Assembly: GCF_002105285.1 (NCBI RefSeq)
Contig: NZ_MUHR01000005.1
Location: 248,001-312,000 of the forward strand
From: Planktotalea arctica
GTDB taxonomy: Bacteria > Pseudomonadota > Alphaproteobacteria > Rhodobacterales > Rhodobacteraceae
DNA length: 64,000 nt
Direction of reading: 5' to 3'
Shown here: in pieces, positions 1 through 9,004 of the stretch
How positions within the stretch are numbered: the first letter of the stretch is position 1
Layout: each line of letters opens with the position of its first letter
Notes under the pieces: model-generated
The model's database searches: none
What the model was told of the DNA's origin: nothing
Seen by the model: only the letters and a program-made list of their open reading frames with translations
Translations under genes and position numbers: made by a program

Positions 1-1
1 C

Positions 2-967
2 AGAGCCGAGCGAGGCCGCAACATAGGGATCGCAGCCACCATGTCCCGCTTTCAGCGAACTGCCCAAAAAACAGAATGGTGCGATGCGATACCACAGGCC
101 CATTTCCTCGGGTTCTTCTACAAAAATGACCTGCGTACTTTCGTCGATCGGGTCACCATCCTCCCAATGGCATACGCGCCAACCTTGGGATTTGAGCAAG
201 CCGCGCGCCTCGACGCTGATCGGAAAAGAGGCGGCAACCAGAATTAGCGTCAGGCGATGGGTGATTTTGATCGCGGTGCGGTGCGCCTTGAGCACGTCTT
301 TCAATTCATCCTCTTGCACCTGTGCAGCCAGCCAGACCGGTCTGCCATTGAGATCGCTGGAGACCTCTTCGAACACGCTCTCGTTGGCGCTGGGTGGTAG
401 CACCGCATCTTGCAGCGGGCCTTGCACGGGAATGTTGTGGCGTGCGCCGTCCATCTTGCGCAACTGGCGCTGCGCGTTCGCATCATATGCGTTGATCACG
501 CTGAACGCATCCAAACTCTCGCGCGCGAGCGAGGGTAGCCATCGCCAAATCGGTTGGTCAAGTAGCGCGGCTTGCCCGCTCAGCAGCGACATCGCAAGAC
601 CGCTCTCTTTGGCGCAGGCGATCAGCGCCGGGCGCAGATTGCCGCCAAACCAGAGGCATATGGACGGCTGCCAGTGATCTAGAAAACTGCGTGCCGCTTC
701 GAGCGTATCCACGGGCAGGGGGTGACAGAATGTGGATTTGTGTTTCGGAACGCGCGGTGGCGTGTCGCTGTAGGTGATCAATAGGCAGCACGGACCGCGC
801 AACATGCGCAAACGCTCCACAAGATAAATCAGCGCGCGCGCAGAGGCGTCGTCATGCACCACGCCCCAGACCATCGGCCCATCAGGGCGCGCGGGATAGC
901 TTTGAGGTTGCGAAGCCTTGGTGCCGCGCGCCAGCGCCTTATAGGCAGTCAGGCTGAGCGAGTTCAT
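2..967 (-). CDS. KDO-transferase (WaaA/KdtA)-like glycosyltransferase, partial at window edge
   Basis: An open frame of 322 codons starts at the ATG at 967-965 and runs off the left edge, so the 3' end is missing. The translation has a nucleotide-sugar/KDO-transferase look: LLITYSDTPP near residue 62, GGNLRPALIA in the first half, and late motifs EEMGLWYRIAP and FLGSSLKAGHG that match the WaaA family C-terminal domain. WaaA enzymes add 3-deoxy-manno-octulosonate to lipid A precursors at the inner membrane. It lies 5 bases after the DUF4170 stop, as in other Rhodobacterales, so it is probably the last visible gene of that operon. The acceptor may differ from canonical WaaA because the N-terminal half is divergent. 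Assignment to the family is fairly firm; the exact reaction is not. Confidence 0.72.
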   Translation of the reverse strand, partial: MNSLSLTAYKALARGTKASQPQSYPARPDGPMVWGVVHDDASARALIYLVERLRMLRGPCCLLITYSDTPPRVPKHKSTFCHPLPVDTLEAARSFLDHWQPSICLWFGGNLRPALIACAKESGLAMSLLSGQAALLDQPIWRWLPSLARESLDAFSVINAYDANAQRQLRKMDGARHNIPVQGPLQDAVLPPSANESVFEEVSSDLNGRPVWLAAQVQEDELKDVLKAHRTAIKITHRLTLILVAASFPISVEARGLLKSQGWRVCHWEDGDPIDESTQVIFVEEPEEMGLWYRIAPFCFLGSSLKAGHGGCDPYVAASLGS

Positions 968-972
968 GGCGC

Positions 973-1215
973 CTACCCGAGTTCTTCCGTGGACGACGCT
1001 TCGGCCTTTTCGTCGCGCAGGCGGTGCAAATGGGCGATAAAATAGCGCATATGCGCGTTATCCACGGTGCGCTGCGCTTCGGCTTTCCATGCGTTGAACG
1101 CGGCTTCGTAGTCGGGAAAAATGCCAACTACGTGCAAATCATCCACGTCCTTGAAGACGTTTTTCGTCGGGTCCACCAGTTCGCCGCCGAACACCAGATG
1201 AAGTCGTTGTACCAT
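973..1215 (-). CDS. DUF4170 family protein
   Basis: An 80-residue protein starting MVQRLHLVFGGEL, with an AAAGGA ribosome binding site 8 bases before the ATG. Length and sequence fit DUF4170, a small soluble alphaproteobacterial family of unknown function that commonly lies between an inositol-phosphatase-like gene and a KDO-transferase-like gene, as here. The C-terminal third is charged and probably helical (FIAHLHRLRDEKAEA). No catalytic motif is visible. The neighbourhood suggests a link to envelope lipid biosynthesis, but that is inference from position only. Confidence 0.85.
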   Translation of the reverse strand: MVQRLHLVFGGELVDPTKNVFKDVDDLHVVGIFPDYEAAFNAWKAEAQRTVDNAHMRYFIAHLHRLRDEKAEASSTEELG

Positions 1216-1269
1216 GAAACGGTCCTTTGATTGAATTGGCTTGAGGGTATCGGATGGGGTCGTCGTGGG

Positions 1270-2052
1270 TCAAGCGGATGCCAGTTCCTGCAAAAGTGGG
1301 CGATGTAACTGCGCGCCTGCTGCAACCACGCCGTTCAAACGTGGATCAAGGCCATTGAACCGCAGCGCACGCCCCGTCTTGTCGCTGATCCGGCCACCTG
1401 CTTCGGTGGTAATCAGCGCGCCGGCAGCGATATCCCACTCCCAGCTCGGCCGCAGTGTCAGCATCGCGTCGAACTTTCCCTCTGCGATCAACGCAAGGCG
1501 ATAGGCGAGCGAGGGGCGATGATGGCGTGCAAAATCAGGGGCACCATCCGCTTTCCAATGTTTGCTCTCTAGCGTCGGTTTCGTGGCAAGCACTTGGGAG
1601 GCACCGATCTGCGACTGCCGCGACGCGGCGATGCGCGCGCCGTTCAGATGTGCGCCCTCGCCCTTAGCCGCCGAGTACAGCAGATCGCATACCGGTAGCA
1701 AAATCACCGCAGCGGTGATTTCGCCGTTGCGCGCGATTGCCAGCGAATGTGCCCATGTTTTCGCGCCCTCGATAAAGCTGCGCGTGCCGTCGATCGGATC
1801 GATGATGAACACATGTTCGCTTGATTGGCGCGCCGCGTTGTCTGTCGATTCCTCGCTTAGCCAGCCATACTCTGGGCGCGCGCTGCGCAGGGTTTGCTCA
1901 AGCAGATCGTTCACCGCGATATCGGCCTCAGTCACAGGCCCTGCGCCATCCGGTTTTTCCCAGATCTGGTGGTCGCTTTGAAAGAAGCCTTTGGCGATGC
2001 GGCCCGCCGCCTCCCCCGCACGGATCAGCAGGCTGAGATCAGTTTCCTGCAA
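1270..2052 (-). CDS. Inositol monophosphatase / CysQ-like phosphatase
   Basis: A 260-residue member of the Mg-dependent, lithium-sensitive phosphatase superfamily. Visible motifs in order are GPVTEADIAVN (about 38-48), GWLSEES (63-69, metal-binding Glu), DPIDGTRSF (85-93, the double-Asp metal site) and WEWDIAAG near residue 205 (third metal Asp). Members hydrolyse inositol-1-phosphate, histidinol phosphate or 3',5'-bisphosphoadenosine, and the sequence alone does not decide which. In Rhodobacterales the gene at this position is often labelled CysQ. Its start overlaps the end of pmbA by 14 bases, which suggests coupled translation. Family membership is certain, substrate is not. Confidence 0.88.
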   Translation of the reverse strand: MQETDLSLLIRAGEAAGRIAKGFFQSDHQIWEKPDGAGPVTEADIAVNDLLEQTLRSARPEYGWLSEESTDNAARQSSEHVFIIDPIDGTRSFIEGAKTWAHSLAIARNGEITAAVILLPVCDLLYSAAKGEGAHLNGARIAASRQSQIGASQVLATKPTLESKHWKADGAPDFARHHRPSLAYRLALIAEGKFDAMLTLRPSWEWDIAAGALITTEAGGRISDKTGRALRFNGLDPRLNGVVAAGAQLHRPLLQELASA

Positions 2053-3385
2053 GGGTCATCCCTTCGATTAATAGCGATGGAACGACGCGCGATAGATGCG
2101 TGCGCGCATCATTTGCCGGTGTCATTCGCATCAGCATGTCGCGCAGATTGCCGGCAATTGTGCATTCGTTGACAGGATAGGTGATTTCACCGTTTTGCAC
2201 CCAAAAACCGGCGGCCCCGCGTGAGTAATCGCCCGTGGTCGCGTTGATCGTGGAGCCGATCATCGACGTAACCAGTAGCCCTGTCCCCATGTCACGCAGC
2301 AAGTCGTTTTGCGTCTTTGCGCCCTGGGTCAAGGCGACGTTCCACGAACTTGGCGAGGGCGGCGCAGAAGTGCCGCGCGCGGCGTTCGCAGTCGATGTCA
2401 TCCCGAGCTTGCGCGCGTTGGCCAGATCGAGCGTCCACCCTGTAAGCACACCCTTGTCGATGATCGCACGCTTTTGTGTCGCCAATCCTTCGGCGTCGAA
2501 CAGGCGTGAGCCGGGGACGCGGACGCGGTGGGGATCTTCGATCAGGCTGAGGTGTTCTGGCAGAACCTGCTCGCCCAAGGCACTGCGAAGCCATGACGAG
2601 CCGCGCGCGATCGAGCCGCCGTTCACAGCGGCAATCAAGTGCCCGATCAGCGTCGAGGAAATCCGCTCGTCAAAGAGGACGGGATAGCTTCCCGTGGGCG
2701 GCTTGCGCGCGCCCATACGCGCCAGAGTCCGCTTGGCGGCGATAGCGCCGATATCCTCGGGGCTGCGTAGATCGCTCTGATAAATACGGCTGTCACCGTC
2801 GTAATCGCGCTCCATATCCGCGCCTGTGCCGCCGATCGCGACGCAAGATATTGCACGGTCCGTGCGTGCGTAGCCGCCGGTAAATCCGTTGCTTGCGCTG
2901 ATATGCACCTCGCGCGCGCTGTAGCCGGCGCTGGCGGATTGCACCTGGCTGATCCCCGTATGGGCCAGCGCTGCCGCTTCGGCGCGCATTGCGTCCTCTT
3001 GCAACATCGCGGGATCAGGTTCGGCGCTCGGATCGCAAAGTTCGAGGCCTTCCGCGTCGCGTGCATCTGACAGCATCGAAGGGTCTGCAAGGCCGGCATA
3101 GGGGTCTTCGGGGGCCTCGCGTGCCATGGCGATCGCGCGCTCGCACATGGCATTGATCGTCGTGCTTGACGTGTCGGAGGAGGATACGCAGGCTTGGCGC
3201 TGCCCGATCAGAACACGCAGTCCGATGTCGATCCCTTCGGAGCGTTCGGCCTGCTCTAACGCACCGCTGCGCACGTCGATTGATAGGGCTGTGCCTTTGA
3301 CGGCCATCGCATCTGCGCTTTGTGCGCCTGCCTTTTTCGCGGCCAATAACAGGGCGTGGGTCAGTTCTTCCAGATTTTGAGACAT
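2039..3385 (-). CDS. pmbA: TldD/PmbA family metalloprotease component PmbA (TldE)
   Basis: A 448-residue protein. I place the start at the ATG at 3385, MSQNLEELTH, because GGAGCGCAA lies just upstream; an in-frame start 42 bases earlier would add a poorly conserved leader. The sequence has the PmbA signatures around PVLFDERISSTLIGHL and GGSIARGSSWL in the middle, and an N-terminal segment ending in RVLIGQRQA. No HExxxH zinc motif is present, which fits PmbA/TldE rather than its metal-binding partner TldD. The TldD-TldE pair processes small unfolded peptides and was first described for microcin B17 maturation. First gene of the minus-strand pmbA-IMPase-DUF4170-transferase group. Confidence 0.9.
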   Translation of the reverse strand: MSQNLEELTHALLLAAKKAGAQSADAMAVKGTALSIDVRSGALEQAERSEGIDIGLRVLIGQRQACVSSSDTSSTTINAMCERAIAMAREAPEDPYAGLADPSMLSDARDAEGLELCDPSAEPDPAMLQEDAMRAEAAALAHTGISQVQSASAGYSAREVHISASNGFTGGYARTDRAISCVAIGGTGADMERDYDGDSRIYQSDLRSPEDIGAIAAKRTLARMGARKPPTGSYPVLFDERISSTLIGHLIAAVNGGSIARGSSWLRSALGEQVLPEHLSLIEDPHRVRVPGSRLFDAEGLATQKRAIIDKGVLTGWTLDLANARKLGMTSTANAARGTSAPPSPSSWNVALTQGAKTQNDLLRDMGTGLLVTSMIGSTINATTGDYSRGAAGFWVQNGEITYPVNECTIAGNLRDMLMRMTPANDARTHLSRVVPSLLIEGMTLAGN

Positions 3386-3450
3386 TTGCGCTCCGCACTC
3401 AGGTTCTCTGAGGAGGTAGACCGCCATGTGCCCTGATACAAGGCTGCACG

Positions 3451-3477
3451 AAAAAGGCCGCGCAATGACACGCGGCC
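3451..3477 (-). terminator. Rho-independent terminator after the DUF2125 gene
   Basis: A perfect 7-bp stem (GGCCGCG at 3456-3462 and CGCGGCC at 3471-3477) encloses an 8-base loop. Read on the minus strand it is followed directly by five T residues (3455-3451). It lies 24 bases past the stop of the DUF2125 gene and before pmbA, so it should separate those two transcription units. Confidence 0.85.
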
Positions 3478-3500
3478 CCAGTGTTTAAAATTCAGAGGTT

Positions 3501-5021
3501 TTATCGAATGCGCTGACCGTTTGCAAGGATGTGACCTTCTGCATTGATCTCGATCTTCGAGGTTAGGCTGTCCTCGCCCTCGCCGGGACGCGCGAACAGA
3601 CCCATCATCATGCGGGCACCCATCGCCTGTTCCTGTGGCAGCAGGCCCATTTGCACCAGCTTGTCCATCAAACCATTGCCACCGATCAGGGACAGGTCGA
3701 TGCCGCCCGTTGGCTTCGGAAAGCCGTCAAAGCTCTCTGTGTCGCTGTTGTCGAAGGTGAAATCACCCGTGCCGGACAGCGTTGCACCAACCGCGGAGAT
3801 GAGCAACTTGTTCAGCGTCAGCGCTTGCAATTCCGCCGGCATGGCCTCTCCGTCCTCTACCGCACTCATCTGTTCAGGATCGAAGAAATCGACCAGCATC
3901 TTCGCCTTTCCCGTCAGATCGAGCGATATCGTTGCTGGATCGCGCGGCAGAACATTTGCGGAATCGAGCATCGCCCAAAGTGCGTCCGAGGTTTCGAAAT
4001 TGCCCAAGGTCAGCCCGAAGGCAAAATCGCTGGCGCTTTCGGATTTGGCGACTGGCATCAGCAGGTTGAACGCCACTTCGCCAAATTCGGCCACGATGGG
4101 CAAGGGGACTGAGCCGCCCACAATATTGAAGCGCGCGTCCTTGCTGCCGCCTTTGTATTCCAGCAAATCCTTGTTCAGGCGAACTTGGACTTCGCTAGAG
4201 GCGGCACCGACGGAGCCGCCCATGGTATCGCTGTCATCAGTTACGGAAAATTCGGTGGAGGAGCCTGTGTAGCTAAATCCGCCAACGATCGACATTCCGT
4301 CCCTCAAAGCGCTCGCCACGTTTTCGGGATCGACGCTGAGGGGGATCGACGTATCACCGGAAAAGCGCATGGTCTCGATCACACCGTTGAACACCATGCC
4401 ATCGCTGCTGTCGGGGTCTTGAAAATTGATCTGATAGTTGGTTTCGCCCGCGCGCATGTTCTGACTGATCTTGCGCAGCGCGCCGGGCTCCATCACCGAT
4501 TGCCCGCTTGTGTCATTGACTGTCAATGCGGCCTTAAGCGCGCCTTCGGGAAGGGTTTCACCGTCTACTGTAAGCGTGCGCAGGGTGATGCTCATTTGCT
4601 CTGCGGTGTGATCGTAGATCATCTTGGATGGATCACCGCTGGCGCGCATCTCCATGCCCTTGATAGTATACTCAAGCGAGCCGGAAACCGCTTCGCCTTC
4701 GGGGCCTTTTGCTGCAAATTGCATCGGTGTGACCTCGGGGAACACCACGTTCACCGTGCCATCGCCATTCTCGACAAAATCGATTGTGCTCATGCTCATC
4801 GCGAAACTGCCCGCGCCGTCGGGCATGGGCACGCGCATGGTCACATCGTTCACGGTCAGCGTGTTGCCACTTATAACTTCCTCGGCGTCCACGCTGTAGC
4901 CGAAAGCGGACATGTAGGACTTCCAGTCGTCCCAAATTTCTTTGGCTGTCACGTCGGCGGCGCTGGAGGTAGCCAAAAAAACAAATGATGTGGTGCTGAA
5001 AATTGCTGCCTTGAGCGACAT
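3501..5021 (-). CDS. DUF2125 family secreted protein
   Basis: A 506-residue protein starting MSLKAAIFSTTSFVFLATSSA, a clear Sec signal peptide with likely cleavage after SSA at about residue 21. The mature part is acidic, beta-rich in appearance and lacks a recognisable catalytic motif. Length and the pattern KEIWDDWKSYMSAFGY near the N terminus match the DUF2125 proteins found across Rhodobacterales, which are predicted to be periplasmic or outer-membrane associated. It stands alone: a terminator follows it and its start faces the short-chain dehydrogenase gene across a 124-base gap. Function unknown. Confidence 0.85.
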   Translation of the reverse strand: MSLKAAIFSTTSFVFLATSSAADVTAKEIWDDWKSYMSAFGYSVDAEEVISGNTLTVNDVTMRVPMPDGAGSFAMSMSTIDFVENGDGTVNVVFPEVTPMQFAAKGPEGEAVSGSLEYTIKGMEMRASGDPSKMIYDHTAEQMSITLRTLTVDGETLPEGALKAALTVNDTSGQSVMEPGALRKISQNMRAGETNYQINFQDPDSSDGMVFNGVIETMRFSGDTSIPLSVDPENVASALRDGMSIVGGFSYTGSSTEFSVTDDSDTMGGSVGAASSEVQVRLNKDLLEYKGGSKDARFNIVGGSVPLPIVAEFGEVAFNLLMPVAKSESASDFAFGLTLGNFETSDALWAMLDSANVLPRDPATISLDLTGKAKMLVDFFDPEQMSAVEDGEAMPAELQALTLNKLLISAVGATLSGTGDFTFDNSDTESFDGFPKPTGGIDLSLIGGNGLMDKLVQMGLLPQEQAMGARMMMGLFARPGEGEDSLTSKIEINAEGHILANGQRIR

Positions 5022-5145
5022 GAGACGCGTCCTTTTGGAGATAATTCGCCTTGCAGCTTCAACCGAGCTTAGTGCAACGTCAAGCTAAAGTGCCGTTTGC
5101 TAGCCCAGGCGGCGATAATCCCCCAAAACACGAGGAGATGGGTAA

Positions 5146-5898
5146 ATGCAGGATATGGCTGGAAAAACAGTCGTCATCACAGGGGCGAGCCGTGGTATCG
5201 GTGCCGCTACCGCGCGCCTGTTTGCAAGCAAGGGTGCAAACGTCGCCCTTTTGGCGCGCAGCACGGGTGATATTGAAGGGCTAGCGGCTGAAATCGGGCC
5301 GCAAGCGCTCGCGCTGGGCTGTGATGTCAGCCGCTTCGCGGATATAGAGCACGCGATCGCGCAAACGCGGGCGCGGTTCGCAGCGGTGGACATTCTGATC
5401 AACAACGCAGGTGTGATCGAGCCGATCACCCATCTGGCTAACGCGGATCCCGTGGCTTGGGCCAAAGCAATCGAAATCAATTTGACGGGCGTTTTCAACG
5501 GGGTGCGTGCAGTTTTACCCGCCATGCGCGATGCTGGACAGGGCACGATCATCACTGTCAGTTCCGGCGCGGCTCACAACCCGATCGAAGCCTGGTCCTC
5601 CTATTGTAGCTCTAAAGCGGGCGCGGCGATGCTGACGCGCTGCGCGCATCTGGAAAACGCCGCGCGCGGTTTGCGCATCATGGGGCTGTCCCCCGGCACG
5701 GTTGCCACGCAAATGCAGCGCGATATCAAGACCTCTGGCATTAACCCTGTTAGCCAGCTCGATTGGGAGGTGCATGTCCCCGCTGAATGGCCTGCTGAGG
5801 CGCTTGCCTGGATGTGCTCGGCGGATGCAGATGCGTGGCTTGGCGAAGAAATATCGCTGCGCGACGAGGCCATTCGCGCGCGGATCGGCTTGTCATGA
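5146..5898 (+). CDS. SDR family NAD(P)-dependent oxidoreductase
   Basis: A 250-residue classical short-chain dehydrogenase. It shows the cofactor motif TGASRGIG (about 12-19), DILINNAGV (about 83-91), an active-site Ser in VSSGAA and the catalytic SYCSSKAG (Tyr-x3-Lys). The start is preceded by GAGGAGATGGGTAA. Its stop overlaps the start of the enoyl-CoA hydratase-like gene (ATGA), so the two are translated together. The pair suggests reduction and hydration steps of an acyl-CoA pathway, but the substrate cannot be read from the sequence. Confidence 0.9.
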   Translation: MQDMAGKTVVITGASRGIGAATARLFASKGANVALLARSTGDIEGLAAEIGPQALALGCDVSRFADIEHAIAQTRARFAAVDILINNAGVIEPITHLANADPVAWAKAIEINLTGVFNGVRAVLPAMRDAGQGTIITVSSGAAHNPIEAWSSYCSSKAGAAMLTRCAHLENAARGLRIMGLSPGTVATQMQRDIKTSGINPVSQLDWEVHVPAEWPAEALAWMCSADADAWLGEEISLRDEAIRARIGLS

Positions 5899-6503
5899 TT
5901 GCGCTTGCCAAAACGGGCGGGATCTGGACCGCGACCATCGATCGGGCTGAGAAAGCGAATTCGCTCACTTCGGAGATGTTGCGTGATTTGATCCGCATCG
6001 CCAAGGAGGCGCAAAGCGCGCGTGCCCTTGTTCTCACGGGACGCGGCAAAGTGTTCAGCGCTGGCGCGGACCTTGACGAGGCGCGCGCGGGTCTGGCGGT
6101 TTCCCCGCTCTGGGAAGAACTTTCTGGTGCGATTGCGGCGCTGCCTTGCCTGAGCATTGCGGCGCTGAACGGTACCTTGGCCGGGGGTGCGATGGGAATG
6201 GCGCTGGCGTGCGATTTGCGTTTGGCCGCGCCGCATGCCAAGTTTTTCTACCCAGTGATGAAGCTCGGTTTTCTGCCACAACCCTCCGATCCTGCCCGCA
6301 TGTGCGCGCTGATTGGTCCTGCGCGCACCAAGCTGATCCTGATGGGTGGGCAAAAAATATTGGCGCAAGACGCCCTACAATTCGGCCTGATTGATCGGAT
6401 TTGCGAGCCCAGCGCACTTTTGCCGGACGCATTCGAAATCGCCGCCGATAACGTTGCCGCCGACCCGGTACTGAGTGCGCAGATCAAAGCGCTCTGTAGC
6501 TAG
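5895..6503 (+). CDS. Enoyl-CoA hydratase/isomerase family protein
   Basis: About 202 residues from the ATG at 5895, which overlaps the upstream stop. A longer frame extends upstream but lies inside the dehydrogenase gene. Crotonase-fold motifs are visible: RAEKANSLTSEML near the start, GRGKVFSAGADLDEA for the first oxyanion-hole segment, and ALNGTLAGGAMGMALACDLRLA for the second. The protein is shorter than typical crotonases (about 250-260), lacking much of the C-terminal helical part, so activity is likely but not assured. Its 3' end overlaps the convergent fliL gene by 4 bases. Confidence 0.85.
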   Translation: MIALAKTGGIWTATIDRAEKANSLTSEMLRDLIRIAKEAQSARALVLTGRGKVFSAGADLDEARAGLAVSPLWEELSGAIAALPCLSIAALNGTLAGGAMGMALACDLRLAAPHAKFFYPVMKLGFLPQPSDPARMCALIGPARTKLILMGGQKILAQDALQFGLIDRICEPSALLPDAFEIAADNVAADPVLSAQIKALCS

Positions 6504-7024
6504 TTGTCCTGGCGCGCGATATCGGTGACGAGCACGTCGTTAACGATATCGCCTAGCACCGCGACTGCGCGTTCCTTCAAAGAGCGCCGCATGCGGATCA
6601 AATTCTCGGTGGTCGCAAAGGCTCCGTCGAACCCGCCAAGGCTGGCGTGATCGAAAAGCGCCTGCAAAAATACATCGCGCAGCTTTGGCTCGACCAGATA
6701 GACTTGTTCCTTTGTTCCCATCTTCACCTCCAGGCTAAGCGCGACGATGGCGACTGAACTGACCAAATCGCCTTTGATGACCGGCACAATAAACTGGTTG
6801 TTCAATTTGACGTAGTCAAACGACACGTCCTGCGGGCGCTTGGGCGGGTCATCTTTCACGTGCGCCGTGTCCGCAATTTTTTCCTTATCGACGTTCGGAT
6901 CATCACCGCAGGGACCCATTTCGCCATGTGTTTCTTTCGGTTTGGGCTTGAGCATATGGCCTGCGGCAATGCCCGCGGCACCAAAGATCAAGATTAACAC
7001 GATGGGAAAAAGTTTCTTTATCAT
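6500..7024 (-). CDS. fliL: FliL-family flagellar basal-body-associated protein
   Basis: A 174-residue protein with one N-terminal membrane helix (about residues 4-23, MIKKLFPIVLILIFGAAGIA), then a charged linker and a periplasmic domain. FliL proteins sit around the stator and influence torque. The conserved part is the region from FDYVKLNNQFIVPVI to the C terminus. It is the last gene of the minus-strand flagellar block, 12 bases after flgH. The sequence is divergent from enteric FliL, so position in the operon carries part of the weight. Confidence 0.82.
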   Translation of the reverse strand: MIKKLFPIVLILIFGAAGIAAGHMLKPKPKETHGEMGPCGDDPNVDKEKIADTAHVKDDPPKRPQDVSFDYVKLNNQFIVPVIKGDLVSSVAIVALSLEVKMGTKEQVYLVEPKLRDVFLQALFDHASLGGFDGAFATTENLIRMRRSLKERAVAVLGDIVNDVLVTDIARQDN

Positions 7025-7036
7025 TTCAACGCTTTC

Positions 7037-7762
7037 TTAAAACGGCAGAATTGCTTCGAGGATTTGACGTCCGTATCTTGGCTGCTGCATGTCGGATATC
7101 TGACCTCGGCCCCCATAGGAGATGCGTGCCGAAGCGATCTTGTCGTAGGTGATTTCGTTTTGCCGCGATATGTCTTCGGGGCGCACATAACCGTTCACCA
7201 GCAATTCGCGCATTTCAAAGTTAACGCGCACTTCCTGCGTCCCTTCGATTGCTAGAACACCGTTTGGCAGGACCTCTACCACGGTCGCTGCGACGCGCAG
7301 GGTCAGTTTTTCCTTGCGGCGTACCGAACCATCACCCTTGGACTTGCTCTTGCTGGACAGATCTACGGCTTTTTCAGGACCGGAGCCATCCGGCCAACTC
7401 TTTCCGATGCGCTGCGGAACGCCGAACAAGTCGGGCACGCTCATGTTGTCAGAGCCCTCGCGCGAGCGTGATGTTGTGTTGGAAATTTCGGCCTTGTCGT
7501 CGATTTCGATGACGACCGTCATGATATCCCCTTTTTGCAGAGCGCGTCGATCCCCGAGCAAGGATTTACTATCCGCACGCCAAAGGGAAGATTCCGTGAT
7601 GAAGGTCCGATGCTCGACGGTTTGCGGCAGGCCGGGGTAAACCATCGCGGAATGTTCGCGCGAGGCCATCGGCTCGGAAAACGACGGCGCTTTGCCCAAA
7701 TGATCTGCACTGGAGCAGGCGGCAAGTAGGCTCGCTCCGAGAATAAGTGGAAAACGGCGCAT
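7037..7762 (-). CDS. flgH: Flagellar L-ring protein FlgH
   Basis: A 241-residue lipoprotein with signal LILGASLLAAC (lipobox LAAC, lipidated Cys near residue 16). FlgH forms the outer-membrane L ring around the distal rod. Family features include SLWRADSKSLLGDRRALQKGD near residue 60, VVEVLPNGVLAIEGTQEV and the C-terminal NGYVRPEDISRQNEI segment. Length is normal for the family. It lies 12 bases after flgA in the same operon. Confidence 0.95.
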   Translation of the reverse strand: MRRFPLILGASLLAACSSADHLGKAPSFSEPMASREHSAMVYPGLPQTVEHRTFITESSLWRADSKSLLGDRRALQKGDIMTVVIEIDDKAEISNTTSRSREGSDNMSVPDLFGVPQRIGKSWPDGSGPEKAVDLSSKSKSKGDGSVRRKEKLTLRVAATVVEVLPNGVLAIEGTQEVRVNFEMRELLVNGYVRPEDISRQNEITYDKIASARISYGGRGQISDMQQPRYGRQILEAILPF

Positions 7763-7774
7763 GACGGGCGTTCC

Positions 7775-8197
7775 TTATTTGCTGACCAACACGGTTCCAT
7801 TGTGCTGGATCGTTCCGAAAATTGATGCCTTGGAGGCGAGATTCATCACGCGTATGCGTTGTCCTTCTGCGCCGCGCCCAAGCGCACGGCCTTCGGTGCT
7901 CATGGACAGGCCATCGACCGCGTAGATCAATTCGATGATCTGATTGCGCTCTACGCTGGCCGCGCGCGTGACTTGTGAGGTCAGGATCGTGCGCCCCGCA
8001 TAGAGCGCGACTTTTGCTTCGAGGCCGATGAGACTGTTGGTGTCGCCGAAACCATCCTGCACCTCACCGCGCATGAGAATTATATCGCTCGCCGTTAGGA
8101 CCGCGCCGGGGCGAATGTTGCGCGCCGCGACAGCAATATCGGCGGCGAGCGGCACGGCGGCGCAGCAATAGAGCATGATATACAAGAACAAACGCAT
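7775..8197 (-). CDS. flgA: Flagellar P-ring assembly chaperone FlgA
   Basis: A 140-residue protein with signal peptide MRLFLYIMLYCCAAVPLAA and a SAF-type domain (VAARNIRPGAVLTASDI). FlgA is a periplasmic chaperone for FlgI in P-ring assembly. Conserved C-terminal features are VMNLASKASIFGTI and GTVLVSK. It is shorter than enteric FlgA (about 219 residues) because it lacks the extra N-terminal part, which is usual in alphaproteobacteria. Its start overlaps the flgG stop by one base, so it is coupled to flgG. Confidence 0.92.
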   Translation of the reverse strand: MRLFLYIMLYCCAAVPLAADIAVAARNIRPGAVLTASDIILMRGEVQDGFGDTNSLIGLEAKVALYAGRTILTSQVTRAASVERNQIIELIYAVDGLSMSTEGRALGRGAEGQRIRVMNLASKASIFGTIQHNGTVLVSK

Positions 8198-8982
8198 CAG
8201 CGGATCTGGGTCGTCGCGCCGAGCATTTGGTCAGCAGCGGTGATGACTTTAGCGTTAAGTTCATAGCCGCGCTGTGCCTCGATCAACTCGGTCACTTCGC
8301 GGACGGCATCGACGGAACTGTCCTCTAGATATCCCTGACGCAAGGTGCCGAGCCCGTCAGTGCCGGGCGTGGTAACGAGAGAGGGGCCAGAGGCTTCGGT
8401 TTCCAGAAACAGATTGCTTCCGATCGCCTCCAAGCCTTTGGCATTGGTAAAGCCTGCCAAGGTGATTTGACCCAAAAGCTGCGCTTCAGCAGTTTCGTCG
8501 AAATAGGCGAAGACCTCGCCTGCGCCGTTGATGGAGATGCTCTTGGCTTCGGGTGGAATAACGATTTCTGGCACAACAGGATAGCCGTCGTTAGTGACGA
8601 TCAATCCCTCCGCGTCGCGTTTTAACCCGCCGTCGCGCGTATAGGCTGACGTGCCGGAGGGCAGTGTGACTTCCAGATACCCTTGGCCGTCAATCGCCAG
8701 ATCAAGGTCGTTGTTGGTCGCTGACAACGAGCCTTGGGCAAGGTAGATGGATACAGATGCCGGGCGCACGCCAAGGCCAAGCTGCACACCTGTAGGCAGA
8801 ACCGTACCGTCCGCTGCATTGATCGTTCCGGCGCGCGACATTTGTTGGTAGTGCAGGTCCGCAAACTCGGCACGCCGTGCATTGTATCCCGTGGTGGTCA
8901 TGTTGGCGAGGTTGTTGGAAATCACTTCCACGCGCATTTGCTGCGCGCTCATACCTGTCGCCGCGATCTTTAAAGCTCTCAT
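8197..8982 (-). CDS. flgG: Flagellar distal rod protein FlgG
   Basis: 261 residues from the ATG at 8982 (MRALKIAATGMSAQQ), chosen because GAGG lies 8 bases upstream; an in-frame upstream extension has no support. It carries the rod/hook N-terminal signature SNNLANMTTTGYNARRAEF and the C-terminal coiled-coil signature VRQGYLE-like (LRQGYLEDSSV) and AQRGYELNAKVI. FlgG polymerises into the distal rod. A four-base-spaced operon with flgF upstream and flgA downstream is consistent. Confidence 0.96.
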   Translation of the reverse strand: MRALKIAATGMSAQQMRVEVISNNLANMTTTGYNARRAEFADLHYQQMSRAGTINAADGTVLPTGVQLGLGVRPASVSIYLAQGSLSATNNDLDLAIDGQGYLEVTLPSGTSAYTRDGGLKRDAEGLIVTNDGYPVVPEIVIPPEAKSISINGAGEVFAYFDETAEAQLLGQITLAGFTNAKGLEAIGSNLFLETEASGPSLVTTPGTDGLGTLRQGYLEDSSVDAVREVTELIEAQRGYELNAKVITAADQMLGATTQIR

Positions 8983-9004
8983 TTTGTTGCCTCTTTGTTC
9001 TGGT